Source: Traorella massiliensis (GTDB lineage Bacteria > Bacillota_I > Bacilli_A > Erysipelotrichales > Erysipelotrichaceae). From it: DNA of 64,000 bases. A program made the translations under genes and the position numbers. Shown here in pieces: positions 18,573-26,813 of this stretch (position 1 is the first letter of the stretch; the number at the start of each line of letters is the position of its first letter). The DNA lies in assembly GCF_900104665.1 (NCBI RefSeq), contig NZ_LT629967.1:379624-443623 (forward strand). Reading direction: 5' to 3'. The notes beneath the pieces were generated by a model, which saw only the letters and a list, made by a program, of their open reading frames with translations, ran no database searches and was not told where the DNA came from.

Positions 18573-18773
18573 ATGGAATACGATTTAAATGATATTGTAG
18601 AGATGAAAAAAGAACATCCGTGTCATAAAAGTAAGTATTGGAAAATTATTCGCATGGGTGCCGATATTCGTATCAAATGTCAGGGATGTGGAGCAAGTGT
18701 GTTATTTCCAAGAAGTGAATTTGAGAAAAAATGTAAGAAAGTTGTACAAAGAAGTCAAAGTTCTCTTGAATAA
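18573..18773 (+). CDS. DUF951 family zinc-ribbon-like protein
   Basis: A 66-residue basic protein with HPCHKS at residue 16-21 and a CQGCG pair at about 39-43, matching the DUF951 (YyzM-like) family that often neighbours ychF in Bacillota. The paired cysteines and histidine could bind zinc. It follows folD after two bases with AAAGGGG as ribosome site. Function unknown. Confidence 0.9.
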   Translation: MEYDLNDIVEMKKEHPCHKSKYWKIIRMGADIRIKCQGCGASVLFPRSEFEKKCKKVVQRSQSSLE

Positions 18774-18821
18774 TGAAGAGGAAACGATTAAACTAATTGA
18801 AGAAATCTGAGGTGAGGAAGT

Positions 18822-19925
18822 ATGCCGTTAACAGCGGGAATTGTAGGCTTACCAAATGTGGGAAAGTCTACGTTATTTAATGCAATTACAAAAAGTCAGG
18901 TTGAAGCTGCGAATTATCCTTTCGCAACGATTCAGCCAAATGTCGGTGTCGTAGAGGTACCGGATGCACGTATTGATCGTCTTGCGGAAATCTTTCATCC
19001 GAAAAAGAAGATTTATACAACATTTGAATTTACGGATATTGCTGGTCTTGTAAAGGGAGCTAGTAAAGGAGAAGGTCTGGGAAATCAGTTTTTAAGTAAC
19101 ATTCGTACATGTGATGCGATCGCTCATGTAGTACGATGCTTTGATGATGCTGATATTACGCATGTAGAAGGCAGTGTAGACCCTATTCGTGATATTGAGA
19201 TCATTAATCTTGAGCTAACATTAGCTGATTTACAGACAGTGGAAAATCGTATTGGCAAGGTAGAAAGAAAAGCTTTGACGACACGAGATAAAGATGCTAT
19301 GGCAGAACTGGATGTATTAAAGAAATTACAGGCCGTACTTTTAGAAGGAAAGGCTGCAAGAAGTGTTGAGCTGGATAACGATGAATATCTATTGGTAAAA
19401 AACTTTTCTTTATTAACTTTAAAACCAATGATTTATGTTGCGAATATGAGCGAAGATGAAATTGGTGATCCTGAAAGTAATGCATATTATCAAAAGGTAT
19501 GTGAATACGCTAAAAGTGAAAACAATCTTGTTATTCCGATCAGCGCTAAAATTGAAGAGGAACTCTCTGGAATGGATAAAGAAGACAAAGAAATGTTCTT
19601 ACAGGATCTTGGTATTGAAGAGAGTGGTTTGGATAAGGTCGTAAAGGCAGCTTACAACATTCTTGGTTTATGTACCTTCTTAACAGCCGGAGAAGATGAA
19701 TGCCGTGCTTGGACCTTTAAAAAAGGAATGAGTGCCCCGGAATGTGCAGGAATCATTCATAGTGATTTCCAAAGAGGCTTTATTAAGGCAGAAGTTTATC
19801 GTTTTGAAGATATTGATCACTATGAAAGCGAAGTTGCGATTAAAGAGGCTGGAAAGCTTAGAATAGAGGGAAAAGACTATCTGGTACAAGATGGCGATGT
19901 TATGCATTTTAGATTTAATGTATGA
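18822..19925 (+). CDS. ychF: Redox-regulated ATPase/GTPase of the Obg family
   Basis: A 367-residue P-loop NTPase associated with ribosomes. G1 is GLPNVGKST (residues 8-16), G3 is [16 protein letters not shown], and the G4 position reads NMSE (YVANMSEDE) instead of NKxD, which is the known reason YchF prefers ATP. A coiled-coil region follows and a TGS domain forms the C-terminus ([19 protein letters not shown]). GTGAGGAAG precedes the ATG. Probably transcribed with folD and the DUF951 gene. Confidence 0.95.
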   Translation: MPLTAGIVGLPNVGKSTLFNAITKSQVEAANYPFATIQPNVGVVEVPDARIDRLAEIFHPKKKIYTTFEFTDIAGLVKGASKGEGLGNQFLSNIRTCDAIAHVVRCFDDADITHVEGSVDPIRDIEIINLELTLADLQTVENRIGKVERKALTTRDKDAMAELDVLKKLQAVLLEGKAARSVELDNDEYLLVKNFSLLTLKPMIYVANMSEDEIGDPESNAYYQKVCEYAKSENNLVIPISAKIEEELSGMDKEDKEMFLQDLGIEESGLDKVVKAAYNILGLCTFLTAGEDECRAWTFKKGMSAPECAGIIHSDFQRGFIKAEVYRFEDIDHYESEVAIKEAGKLRIEGKDYLVQDGDVMHFRFNV

Positions 19926-19993
19926 CAAATGACAATTTATTCACATGGTGAAAAGAAAATTATGATATAATACATATATAGAGAGGTGATATA

Positions 19994-20317
19994 ATGAAAC
20001 TTATTTTAGCTATCATGTCAAATGATGATGCACCTACTGCATCAAGCGCCTTGACAAAAGAAGGGTACTCAGTGACTCGTCTTGCAACTACAGGAGGATT
20101 TTTAAGAGCTGGCAACACAACGCTTTTGATTGGTTGTGAAAATGAAAAAGTGGATAAAGCCATTGAAGTCATTGGTGAATATTCATCAAGAAGAACAGAA
20201 GTCGTACCTGCAACTTCTTCTTATGATATCGGAAGATTTGCTTCATTCCCTGTTGAAGTACAGGTGGGCGGTGCTACGATCTTCGTGCTGGATGTTGAAA
20301 AATTCATGAAATTATAA
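19994..20317 (+). CDS. darA: Cyclic di-AMP receptor protein (PII-like, DUF970)
   Basis: A 107-residue PII-like trimeric protein known as DarA or PstA, which binds c-di-AMP. The diagnostic sequence is TRLATTGGFLRAGNTTLLIG (residues about 28-47), where the T-loop and ligand contacts lie. The C-terminal strands contain the VQVGGATIFVLDVEKF motif. A TATAAT box and GAGAGGTGA ribosome site lie directly upstream. Its signalling output is unknown in most species. Confidence 0.93.
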   Translation: MKLILAIMSNDDAPTASSALTKEGYSVTRLATTGGFLRAGNTTLLIGCENEKVDKAIEVIGEYSSRRTEVVPATSSYDIGRFASFPVEVQVGGATIFVLDVEKFMKL

Positions 20318-20342
20318 TCATTAAATTGTGGTTGAATGTAAA

Positions 20343-20385
20343 AAACTCAAGCTTGAATTTAAATTCAGGAGCTTGAGTTTTTTAT
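20343..20385 (+). terminator. darA intrinsic terminator
   Basis: Arms 20343-20353 and 20370-20380 pair perfectly over 11 bp. The inner TGAATTTAAATTCA palindrome extends the stem, and a T6 run follows. A degenerate TnpB element begins at the T run. Confidence 0.92.
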
Positions 20386-20612
20386 ATATTAGGAAATTTC
20401 ACTTTAGATTGATAGGCAGAGGATGAAAGGGAATGGAAAGAAGTGATCAGAATCTGGGAAAAGCGACATTGGAACGTTTCGCCAATGTCCTATTCAAAGA
20501 GAAGCAAAAAAAGAAGATGTGAAGGTGTCAGTGGAACCGTGTAGAGAGTAGGCAAGCGGGTATGCCGATAAGGAGCGCATATAATTTTGGTTACAATATC
20601 ATTTTTTGTTAT
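20385..20612 (+). mobile_element. Internally deleted derivative of the TnpB element
   Basis: The segment carries the left end (ATATATTAGGAAATTTCA, then GATTGATAG), a scrap of tnpB 3' coding sequence (20429-20473) and the right-end/guide-RNA region (20511-20600). All align with the complete element at 60.9-62.8 kb. Two deletions separate it from the full copy. The second removed what corresponds to 62520-62658 between the near-repeats GACATTGGA and GACACTGGA. It encodes no protein but retains the region that would form the 3' guide-RNA scaffold. Confidence 0.8.
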
Positions 20613-20718
20613 TTGATAAAAAAACTATTTACTTATTGGTATACACTGAATAACAAATTGAAACTTCTATGAATATTCCCTTCTTTTTATAATTTAAGTA
20701 TCGAGAGGAGGAGCAAAG

Positions 20719-21465
20719 ATGAAACTTGATGGAAAAGTTGCAATTGTTACCGGTGGCGGTTCAGGTATTGGAAAAGCTATCGCTGTGCGTTATGCGAAAG
20801 AAGGAGCTCATGTTGTAATTGTTGGAAGAAGAGAAGCGGTTTTAAAAGAAATAGCAGCTTTAGATGACAAAATCAGCTATGTAGCAGGGGATATTACAAA
20901 AGATGAAGTCGTTGAACATGTAATGGAAACTGTAAAAGAGAAATATGGTCATTTAGATATTTTGATCAATAATGCCGGATGGTGTCCGGTTCAGCCAATT
21001 ACCGAAATTACGATTGAAGACTATGATAAAGCTTTTAGTCTGGATGTTCGTGCGCTTGTAAATATGACGATTCATGCTTTACCAATGATTATAGAAGCAA
21101 AAGGCAGCATCATAAACCTTTCTAGTGTTGGAGCTACTCATCGTGCTGCCAATTTATCGATGTATGTAGGTGCAAAAGCAGCAGTTGAAAACTTTACACG
21201 TGTTTGGGCGATAGAACTAGCTGAAAAGGGAGTGCGTGTGAATGCCATTGCTCCTGGTGCAATTCGTACGGATATCTGGAATGTAACAAATCTTTCTTTA
21301 GAAGATGCGAAAAAGCATGAAGAAGGAATTGCATCAAGTATACCGTTCAAACGTTTTGGAAAGCCTGATGAAGTGGCAAATGTTGCCCTTTTCCTAGCAA
21401 GCGATGAGGCAAGCTATGTGAGCGGTTCTGTTTATGCAGTTGATGGCGCTCAAGGGGCCGCATAA
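20719..21465 (+). CDS. Short-chain dehydrogenase/reductase
   Basis: A 248-residue classical SDR. The NAD(P)-binding motif TGGGSGIGKA is at residues 11-20 and NNAG at about 90. The catalytic Ser is in INLSSVGA, and the Tyr-Lys pair is in MYVGAKAAV (about 148-153). The C-terminal YVSGSVYAVDGA is the usual SDR ending. GGAGGAGG precedes the start. It resembles FabG and sugar-alcohol dehydrogenases; the neighbouring ketose-bisphosphate aldolase suggests a sugar or polyol substrate, but this is inference. Confidence 0.88.
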   Translation: MKLDGKVAIVTGGGSGIGKAIAVRYAKEGAHVVIVGRREAVLKEIAALDDKISYVAGDITKDEVVEHVMETVKEKYGHLDILINNAGWCPVQPITEITIEDYDKAFSLDVRALVNMTIHALPMIIEAKGSIINLSSVGATHRAANLSMYVGAKAAVENFTRVWAIELAEKGVRVNAIAPGAIRTDIWNVTNLSLEDAKKHEEGIASSIPFKRFGKPDEVANVALFLASDEASYVSGSVYAVDGAQGAA

Positions 21466-21483
21466 ATCCTTTTAGTATCTTCG

Positions 21484-21512
21484 TTGAACAATTGAAGTGA
21501 CTGCGTTATAAT
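21484..21512 (+). promoter_or_regulatory. Near-consensus promoter of the ketose-bisphosphate aldolase gene
   Basis: TTGAAC (21484-21489) and TATAAT (21507-21512) are separated by 17 bases, giving a start point about 30 bases before the ATG. This suggests the aldolase is expressed separately from the SDR gene. Confidence 0.8.
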
Positions 21513-21548
21513 GAGAACGGCTGATAAAAGCTGAAATGGAGTGGTGTT

Positions 21549-22394
21549 ATGTTAGTAACAACGAAAAAAATGCTTCTTGAAGCACAAAAAAATCATTATG
21601 CAGTTGGTGCCTTCAATGTTGAAAATATGGAAATGGTACAAGCTGTTATTGCAGCCGCTGAAGAGATGCGCTCACCGATCATCATTCAGACGACGCCCTC
21701 TACTTTAAAGTATGCAAGTCCTGAGTTATATCTAGCCAATGTCAAGGCATTAGCAAATAAAGCTGAAGTTCCGATAGCCATTCATCTGGATCATGGCAAT
21801 AGTTTTGAATTAGCAATGCAGACATTCAGATGTGGATATACATCGATCATGATCGATGGCTCTCAAAAGCCTTTTGAAGAAAATATTGCTTTGACATCAG
21901 CAGTAATAAAAGCAGCACATGCAGCTAATATTAGTGTAGAGGCAGAATTAGGTACCGTAGGCGGTAAAGAAGACAGCTTAGATAATGGCGAAGGTGGTTA
22001 TACTGATCCATCAAAAGCAAAAGAATTTGTAGAACGCAGTGGCTGTGATTCCTTAGCTGTCGCCATAGGAACAGCTCATGGTGTGTATAAGCATGCCCCA
22101 AAACTTGATCTAAACCGATTAAGTGCAATACGTGAAGTCGTAGATATTCCTTTGGTGCTTCATGGTACGAGTGGTGTTGATGATAAAGTCGTGAAAGAAT
22201 GTGTTCAACGTGGAATTTGTAAAGTCAATTACGCAACCGATTTAAGAATTGCTTATACAAGAGGAGTCAAAGAAGTATTAGCAGAAAATCCAGATACGAT
22301 CGATCCTAAAAAATATGGTGCAAGAGGCCGTGAATATGTGAAACAATATGTCATGGAAAAAATGCAGGTCGTAGGAAGTGCTCATCGAATATAA
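21549..22394 (+). CDS. Class II ketose-bisphosphate aldolase (GatY/KbaY-like)
   Basis: A 281-residue zinc-dependent aldolase. Zinc ligands are in IHLDHG (about residue 81-84), GTAHGVYK (about 178-182) and LHGTSGVDD (about 206-208). The catalytic aspartate is in the LDHG motif. It shares the fold with the fba product at 48.3 kb, but has LHGTSG rather than LHGGSG and lacks the longer loops, so it is more likely to cleave tagatose-1,6-bisphosphate or another ketose bisphosphate than to be the main glycolytic enzyme. A GGAGTGG site precedes the ATG. Confidence 0.85.
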   Translation: MLVTTKKMLLEAQKNHYAVGAFNVENMEMVQAVIAAAEEMRSPIIIQTTPSTLKYASPELYLANVKALANKAEVPIAIHLDHGNSFELAMQTFRCGYTSIMIDGSQKPFEENIALTSAVIKAAHAANISVEAELGTVGGKEDSLDNGEGGYTDPSKAKEFVERSGCDSLAVAIGTAHGVYKHAPKLDLNRLSAIREVVDIPLVLHGTSGVDDKVVKECVQRGICKVNYATDLRIAYTRGVKEVLAENPDTIDPKKYGARGREYVKQYVMEKMQVVGSAHRI

Positions 22395-22413
22395 ATAAAG
22401 AAGATCGAATCAA

Positions 22414-22450
22414 GGGAGACACTTCGTAAGGAAGTTGTCTCCCTTTGGCT
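22414..22450 (+). terminator. Intrinsic terminator after the aldolase gene
   Basis: GGGAGACA-CTTC (22414-22425) pairs with GAAG and TGTCTCCC (to 22443), followed by TTTGGCTTTT. It lies at the left boundary of the decayed mobile element. Its loop and stem base (CTTCGTAAGGAAG) are the reverse complement of a very similar hairpin at the right boundary (28966-28993). Confidence 0.85.
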
Positions 22451-22513
22451 TTTGTAGTCAGCCAGAATGATTGAATTGTAAGGATAATTCAATTCATAAC
22501 GGAGGATTACACA

Positions 22514-22813
22514 ATGGCAAACTTTATTGAAGAATTTTTCTACGGAAATCTTGATCCACAGGCACGTAGCACAAAGCAAAACAAGGATGTTCAGAAGCAG
22601 ATGGAAATTCTGATGAACAACGAGGAAAAGCTGACGGCTGCATTAGATGATGAAAATAAGAAGTTATTTCTTGATTTTGCAAACGCTTGGAGTGTCGTAA
22701 ACGGCGAATCAACATTAGACAGCTTCATAATTGGTTTTCGGTTAGGTGCGAAATTTACATATGACACCTTTATCGGAACGGATGCTCCGTTCGAGGATCT
22801 CTTGAAGGAGTGA
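22514..22813 (+). CDS. DUF6809-type small protein of mobile elements
   Basis: A 99-residue acidic protein (MANFIEEFFYGNLDPQARS start) of the kind found in clostridial integrative elements next to tnpV. It has no catalytic motif that I can see. ACGGAGGA precedes the ATG and its stop overlaps the ribosome site of the next gene. The family name is from memory of the N-terminal sequence. Confidence 0.7.
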   Translation: MANFIEEFFYGNLDPQARSTKQNKDVQKQMEILMNNEEKLTAALDDENKKLFLDFANAWSVVNGESTLDSFIIGFRLGAKFTYDTFIGTDAPFEDLLKE

Positions 22814-22818
22814 TGATA

Positions 22819-22998
22819 ATGAAAAAATATTACATAGTATTTGACGAATACGAAAGAGGAATTATCATCAACGCTCTTAATGACAAACGGAATGCTCTCA
22901 TAAAAAAAGGGCGATATACCGATGCAGTTGCCGAAGTCCTGCTAAAAGTCATTAACGCAAAACAAAAGAGATTTAAGATTAGATATACGGAGGATTAA
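22819..22998 (+). CDS. Small hypothetical mobile-element protein
   Basis: A 59-residue basic protein beginning MKKYYIVFDEYERGIIINAL. I chose the ATG at 22819 because AAGGAG ends eight bases before it; in-frame GTG and ATG codons at 22810 and 22816 are too close to that site. It sits between the DUF6809-type gene and tnpV, likely one operon. No known function. Confidence 0.65.
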   Translation: MKKYYIVFDEYERGIIINALNDKRNALIKKGRYTDAVAEVLLKVINAKQKRFKIRYTED

Positions 22999-23002
22999 GA
23001 TT

Positions 23003-23377
23003 ATGAAAAAGACTATATTTGAGCAAATGGGCGGTACATATACAAAGGTTGGAGATTATTATTTACCTAATCTCTTGCCTGCCGAACAAGAAGAACAACC
23101 TATTGGTGTATGGGGGCAGCGACACCTACGGTACATCAAGCAACACCACAAGGTGAGATACACTAATCTGCTGACAAGCGGTAAGTTAAACGCCTATCTT
23201 GCAGACATTGATAAACAAGCTGAAGATATGCTTTTTCGGCTTGTAAAACAAATGGCAGAGCGTGAGGGTGTTACCGAACAACTCAAAGCAGACAACCAAA
23301 TGGAGTGGGTTGCTCGGATGAATAATATCCGCAGTAGAGCTACTGAAATCGTAAATAATGATATAATTTATAAGTAA
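23003..23377 (+). CDS. tnpV: Transposon-encoded protein TnpV
   Basis: A 124-residue protein with the typical start KTIFEQMGGTYT, the central block GVWGQRHLRYIKQH and NLLTSGKLNAYLADID, and the C-terminal MNNIRSRATEIV. TnpV is a cargo or accessory gene of Tn4451/Tn4453-type clostridial elements mobilised by a large serine recombinase. Its function is not established. It confirms that the surrounding region derives from such an element. Confidence 0.9.
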   Translation: MKKTIFEQMGGTYTKVGDYYLPNLLPAEQEEQPIGVWGQRHLRYIKQHHKVRYTNLLTSGKLNAYLADIDKQAEDMLFRLVKQMAEREGVTEQLKADNQMEWVARMNNIRSRATEIVNNDIIYK

Positions 23378-23384
23378 TCGAAGT

Positions 23385-23425
23385 GCGGCGGCAGGGAGAT
23401 TTATACCTCTCTGCCGCCGCTGTTT
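23385..23425. terminator. Strong GC-rich bidirectional terminator
   Basis: A 14-bp stem (23385-23398 with 23407-23420, one G-U pair) is far more GC-rich than its surroundings. It separates the plus-strand tnpV group from the minus-strand group. The stop codon of the small acidic protein gene lies in its loop and the last codons of that gene form its 3' arm. Confidence 0.88.
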
Positions 23426-23607
23426 TGATCATCATCATCTTCATCATTAGAACAACCGGATATAATATGCAATTCGCCTGAATCCATGTCGATTGCCATA
23501 TTATCTCCCATCCTCATCAATAAATCTCCGTCAGAATCTATTGCCATATTGTCAGAGATAGAATGAGCAAAATCGCCGTCCTCGAAATCAAAAAAATGCT
23601 TACCCAT
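23401..23607 (-). CDS. Small acidic protein with internal DNMAID repeat
   Basis: A 68-residue, strongly acidic protein. It contains an imperfect repeat (SDNMAIDSDGDLL and GDNMAIDMDSGEL) and a C-terminal DEDDDDQ run. I recognise no domain. The start has only a weak ribosome site, but the regular repeat and the position, co-directional with the two genes that follow on this strand, support a real gene. It could be an acidic DNA-mimic-like or partner protein; this is speculation. Confidence 0.5.
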   Translation of the reverse strand: MGKHFFDFEDGDFAHSISDNMAIDSDGDLLMRMGDNMAIDMDSGELHIISGCSNDEDDDDQNSGGREV

Positions 23608-23627
23608 ATAGTATCTCGCTTGAAAAA

Positions 23628-24308
23628 TTAATAATCATATTTGTTTATTTCTAAAACTCTGAATGTTGCATTTTTGAATTGATTTAATTTTTCTTGATCT
23701 ACATATTCAAAGGCTTTCAAATATATCTCTTGTCCGGCACCTAATCTATCAGCGTAAATCATATCTGTTTCAATTCTTGCACCGTTTGTATCTACTGCTT
23801 CAATCGTTATGTAATAAGTGCATTGTTTTTCAGCTTTGTTTTTTACTGTGATATCAAGGGACGTTTCGGAGAAGTATCCATTATTAGTTACCTTGAATTC
23901 TCCAAAAGAAACATCAACATATTTTTCTAAAATTTCGTCTGTCGTTTCTTCTCTAAATACATCACCAATTGCAGGTATATTAGATTCAATATCATCTGAT
24001 ATGTTAGTGAAAAGCGTAGCAGCAAAAACAACATACAGAATCAAAAGAATAATGGATAAAACGATTTTGGTTATAAAGCCAATCAAAGCACCTTTGCCTG
24101 CCGATTTAGCTCGTTTAGGTTTCTTTCCTTCATATATGAGAAAGAGGATTAAACCAACAATCGGAATAAAAAATCCCAAGATAGCGAACCCAAAACTTGA
24201 ACTATCTTCAGAAACATTTGCATCGGACTTATTATCAATCCGTGCCCCACAGTTATTACAATATAATGAGGTATCGTCTACATTTCTACCACAATTTTTA
24301 CAATACAT
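23628..24308 (-). CDS. Zinc-ribbon membrane protein
   Basis: A 226-residue protein. The N-terminus is a zinc ribbon with two CxxC knuckles (YCKNCGR and YCNNCGA). Two membrane helices follow (about residues 36-60 and 76-105) with a KKPKRAK loop between them. The C-terminal part (about 130-226) is an external beta-rich domain, resembling the FxLYD/DUF4352-like domains found on such proteins. It lies between the acidic protein gene and the nucleotidyltransferase-like gene on the same strand. Function unknown; sensing is a plausible guess. Confidence 0.7.
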   Translation of the reverse strand: MYCKNCGRNVDDTSLYCNNCGARIDNKSDANVSEDSSSFGFAILGFFIPIVGLILFLIYEGKKPKRAKSAGKGALIGFITKIVLSIILLILYVVFAATLFTNISDDIESNIPAIGDVFREETTDEILEKYVDVSFGEFKVTNNGYFSETSLDITVKNKAEKQCTYYITIEAVDTNGARIETDMIYADRLGAGQEIYLKAFEYVDQEKLNQFKNATFRVLEINKYDY

Positions 24309-24330
24309 AAAAATTTACTCTCCGCTTTTG

Positions 24331-24990
24331 TTATCGATAATATCCATTTTGCTGACAGACTTGATGAATCGTTTCAGCAAAAATTGATCTGGATTTTTTA
24401 TTATCATCGGTGTTTGTATTCTTTTTGTCTATATAATTATCTCTGACTTGCTGCCACAGTTTATGCTTTTTAATCCACTCAATTTTGATAGGGAGATCAT
24501 AATATCCTTTTGGCTGGTATTCCCACGAATAACTGCGCTGTTCTTTGTTATAGCGAATATATTGTTGCCGTCCATCGCCGCATTCATATATAATGCAAAA
24601 GTCACAACTATGCAATATACAAGAGTTGGCTCTATCCTTTACTTTTATGGTGAGAACACGAGTGGAATCTTCGGTGTAATCATATCCGAAAATGGAATAT
24701 CCATAGGGATTAGTAACTCTATCAAGACCTTTATGAAGAATGTTTCGTATATCTTCGGCAGAATAGTCTTCGTCGGGGTCATTTACTTCAATATTCACAT
24801 CGAAATCAAAACCAATGTTAGAGTTTTGGTCACGGGTTATCATTTTTCGTTTGCTACTGCCCACAAAATGATATTGAAAAGTAAAATCATCTCTTACTTC
24901 TTTCTGTAATCTGTGGATAATTTCCAAAAGTTCATCTCTAATTGGTTCCCATTCTTCTTTTGGAACATACTCGAAATCATGCATAATCAT
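24331..24990 (-). CDS. Nucleotidyltransferase-fold protein (candidate)
   Basis: A 219-residue soluble protein. HFVGSSKRK (Gly44-Ser45) is followed by GFDFDVNIEV (Asp62 and Asp64) and then SCDFCIIYE (Asp130). This GS...DxD...D pattern is the metal-binding signature of the polymerase-beta nucleotidyltransferase superfamily (MNT, CD-NTase, AbiEii types). An AAAGGAGAT site precedes the ATG. It heads a minus-strand cluster with a zinc-ribbon membrane protein and a small acidic protein inside a mobile element. It could be a defence or toxin-like NTase, but the exact family is not recognised. Confidence 0.5.
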   Translation of the reverse strand: MIMHDFEYVPKEEWEPIRDELLEIIHRLQKEVRDDFTFQYHFVGSSKRKMITRDQNSNIGFDFDVNIEVNDPDEDYSAEDIRNILHKGLDRVTNPYGYSIFGYDYTEDSTRVLTIKVKDRANSCILHSCDFCIIYECGDGRQQYIRYNKEQRSYSWEYQPKGYYDLPIKIEWIKKHKLWQQVRDNYIDKKNTNTDDNKKSRSIFAETIHQVCQQNGYYR

Positions 24991-25089
24991 AATATCTCCT
25001 TTTATCCCAAGCCGCCCAAATAGATTTTACTGAATCTAAATCGTATTATTATATACTCATTATACGTAAATGTCAACAATTTTTCAATA

Positions 25090-25102
25090 AATTTCGATGT
25101 TT
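25090..25102 (+). repeat. 13-bp target duplication of the IS30 element, left copy
   Basis: AATTTCGATGTTT at 25090-25102 recurs at 26801-26813, immediately outside the inverted repeats of the IS30-type element. Confidence 0.8.
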
Positions 25103-26800
25103 CGTGAAGTGAAAAGTTAAATTCTACTTTAAAAAGCGACAAAAAAATGTGGAAATTAGTCGTTCATCATTTCTAAAATGAAATAGTTATCAGGACAGAC
25201 GGATAGTTATTTGCTTTTTGTTATTGTAGGAATTACTGTTTCAGGTATATAATATTATTGACGATAACATAAAAAGGCCGCAATAAAGGATAGGAGAATT
25301 TAGAAATTTTTTTGGCTGGAAAGACTAAATTCTACTATGTTTTGTTTGAAAGACCGTGAAGCAGCTGGTTTTTAATTCATTATTTTTTCAATAAGTAGGG
25401 CTTTAGAATAATGTTATCTTTTTCGATTCTGGTAATTCCAAAATCGTTGAATTTCTTCATGAGTTCAGGATGAAGAAATTCCATCAGCTCAATGGGTGAC
25501 TTTCCGTTGAGCTTTTCTTTTGACATCGAGTTAATATGCGACAGTGCAGTATTCAAGGCTTTCTGAGATGTTAGCCCCAGAGCTCTTAAATCTGTTTCTT
25601 TTGGAAAAATGTAGCGCAGTTCAATATGATTGTTTTCCAGGGTTGCCTTTTGTGTGGACTGCATCGGATCACAGTAATAGACACGGGTTCTTCTTGCTCC
25701 GTTTTCTTTTTTTTCAATTCCTTCTGCATCGGCCATTTCGCTTCCGCGGTCTGTCAGAAGAATTTCAACTTCTTCATGGAAAAGTTCGCTGCCTAAAAGA
25801 TTTTCTAAAGCATTCACGCCTGAAACCATCGCTTCCTCTGTTTTCTCTTCGTGAAGGATGCCGAACAGGAAGCCGTATTTCACAAATTTGAATGTCTGAA
25901 TAAATGGACCATTTGATATATCGTTGTATACCGTATCCATCTGTACGATTCTGGCGTCCTCATTCTCGGAGAGATAGTTACAGTAATCCTTATAGGTTCT
26001 CCCTTTCAGGAATCTTCTGTCTTCACGCTTTTTTAAAGCGGCTTTCTTAGACTTGAATTTTTTTCTGGATACCTGGCGTCTTAGGTCCATAACACTGATT
26101 CCGACAATACTGAATACGCCTGTTTCGATATAAGTATAGAGGGTTCTTTCAGTAATTCCTAATTCCGGATGAGCCTGAATGATTTGATAAGGGGACTGGC
26201 CCTGATCAAGAAGCGGTTTGACAATTCCGCCCATCTTTTTTGCCTCCTCTGTTGTCAGGTTCACGCCCACTCTTGAATCGACAAGCGTATTCCTGTACTC
26301 TCTGTGAGCTGTTTCGGGCTGATAGACATATTTATTGAATCTGCAGGAATGAAATTTTGAACAGCCATTGCAGGCCCCGGGACTTCTGTCTCTTCGTGAG
26401 CATTTAAACCGGATATAATCAGGGCATTCCAATTTACAGCTGTGATTATGAGAGCATTTGGATCGGTTCACACATTCCAGAGGAAGATTGCATTTATAAG
26501 TCAGGACCCGATGAAGCCTGATTTCCTTTCCTATGGTAGACTTGTCTTTACCGATGACTTGTGCAATGGCCGTATGGGTGGCACCATTACGAATACTTGA
26601 TTCAATAATTTTTCTTTCATTTTCGGTCATATGTTTATTTTTATTTGTGGCAGCCATAAGGGCCTCCTTTCTTTGTGATTCTGGCTGCTTCCGGTCATTT
26701 TCAATATGACATATTGAAAGAGTAAATTCAACATGAATTTTGTGAAAGATTAAATTCATCTCTTCCTATATTAAAGTAGAATTTAACTTTTCACTTTACT
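25103..26800. mobile_element. IS30-family insertion sequence
   Basis: A 1698-bp element bounded by 30-bp terminal inverted repeats. A perfect 26-bp core is at 25107-25132 and 26771-26796, with two mismatches in the outer four bases. It carries one transposase gene on the minus strand and is flanked by a 13-bp direct repeat. Most IS30 members make 2-3 bp duplications; IS1630 of Mycoplasma fermentans is a known exception with long ones. Removing the element joins two halves of an inverted repeat (TGTCAA at 25071 and TTGACA at 26827). Confidence 0.9.
25380..26657 (-). CDS. IS30-family transposase
   Basis: A 425-residue protein. The N-terminus has the IS30 helix-turn-helix (MTENERKIIESSIRNG and HTAIAQVIGKDKSTIGKEI), followed by a cysteine/histidine-rich segment (about 50-100). 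The catalytic core has the first aspartate in IVQMDTVYN, the second in LLTDRGSEM and the glutamate in LENNHIELRYIFPK. I chose the ATG at 26657, which follows AAAGGAGG; upstream in-frame codons have no ribosome site. The frame is intact. Confidence 0.9.
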   Translation of the reverse strand: MAATNKNKHMTENERKIIESSIRNGATHTAIAQVIGKDKSTIGKEIRLHRVLTYKCNLPLECVNRSKCSHNHSCKLECPDYIRFKCSRRDRSPGACNGCSKFHSCRFNKYVYQPETAHREYRNTLVDSRVGVNLTTEEAKKMGGIVKPLLDQGQSPYQIIQAHPELGITERTLYTYIETGVFSIVGISVMDLRRQVSRKKFKSKKAALKKREDRRFLKGRTYKDYCNYLSENEDARIVQMDTVYNDISNGPFIQTFKFVKYGFLFGILHEEKTEEAMVSGVNALENLLGSELFHEEVEILLTDRGSEMADAEGIEKKENGARRTRVYYCDPMQSTQKATLENNHIELRYIFPKETDLRALGLTSQKALNTALSHINSMSKEKLNGKSPIELMEFLHPELMKKFNDFGITRIEKDNIILKPYLLKK

Positions 26801-26813
26801 AATTTCGATGTTT
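26801..26813 (+). repeat. 13-bp target duplication of the IS30 element, right copy
   Basis: Second copy of AATTTCGATGTTT, starting at the base after the right inverted repeat. Confidence 0.8.
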
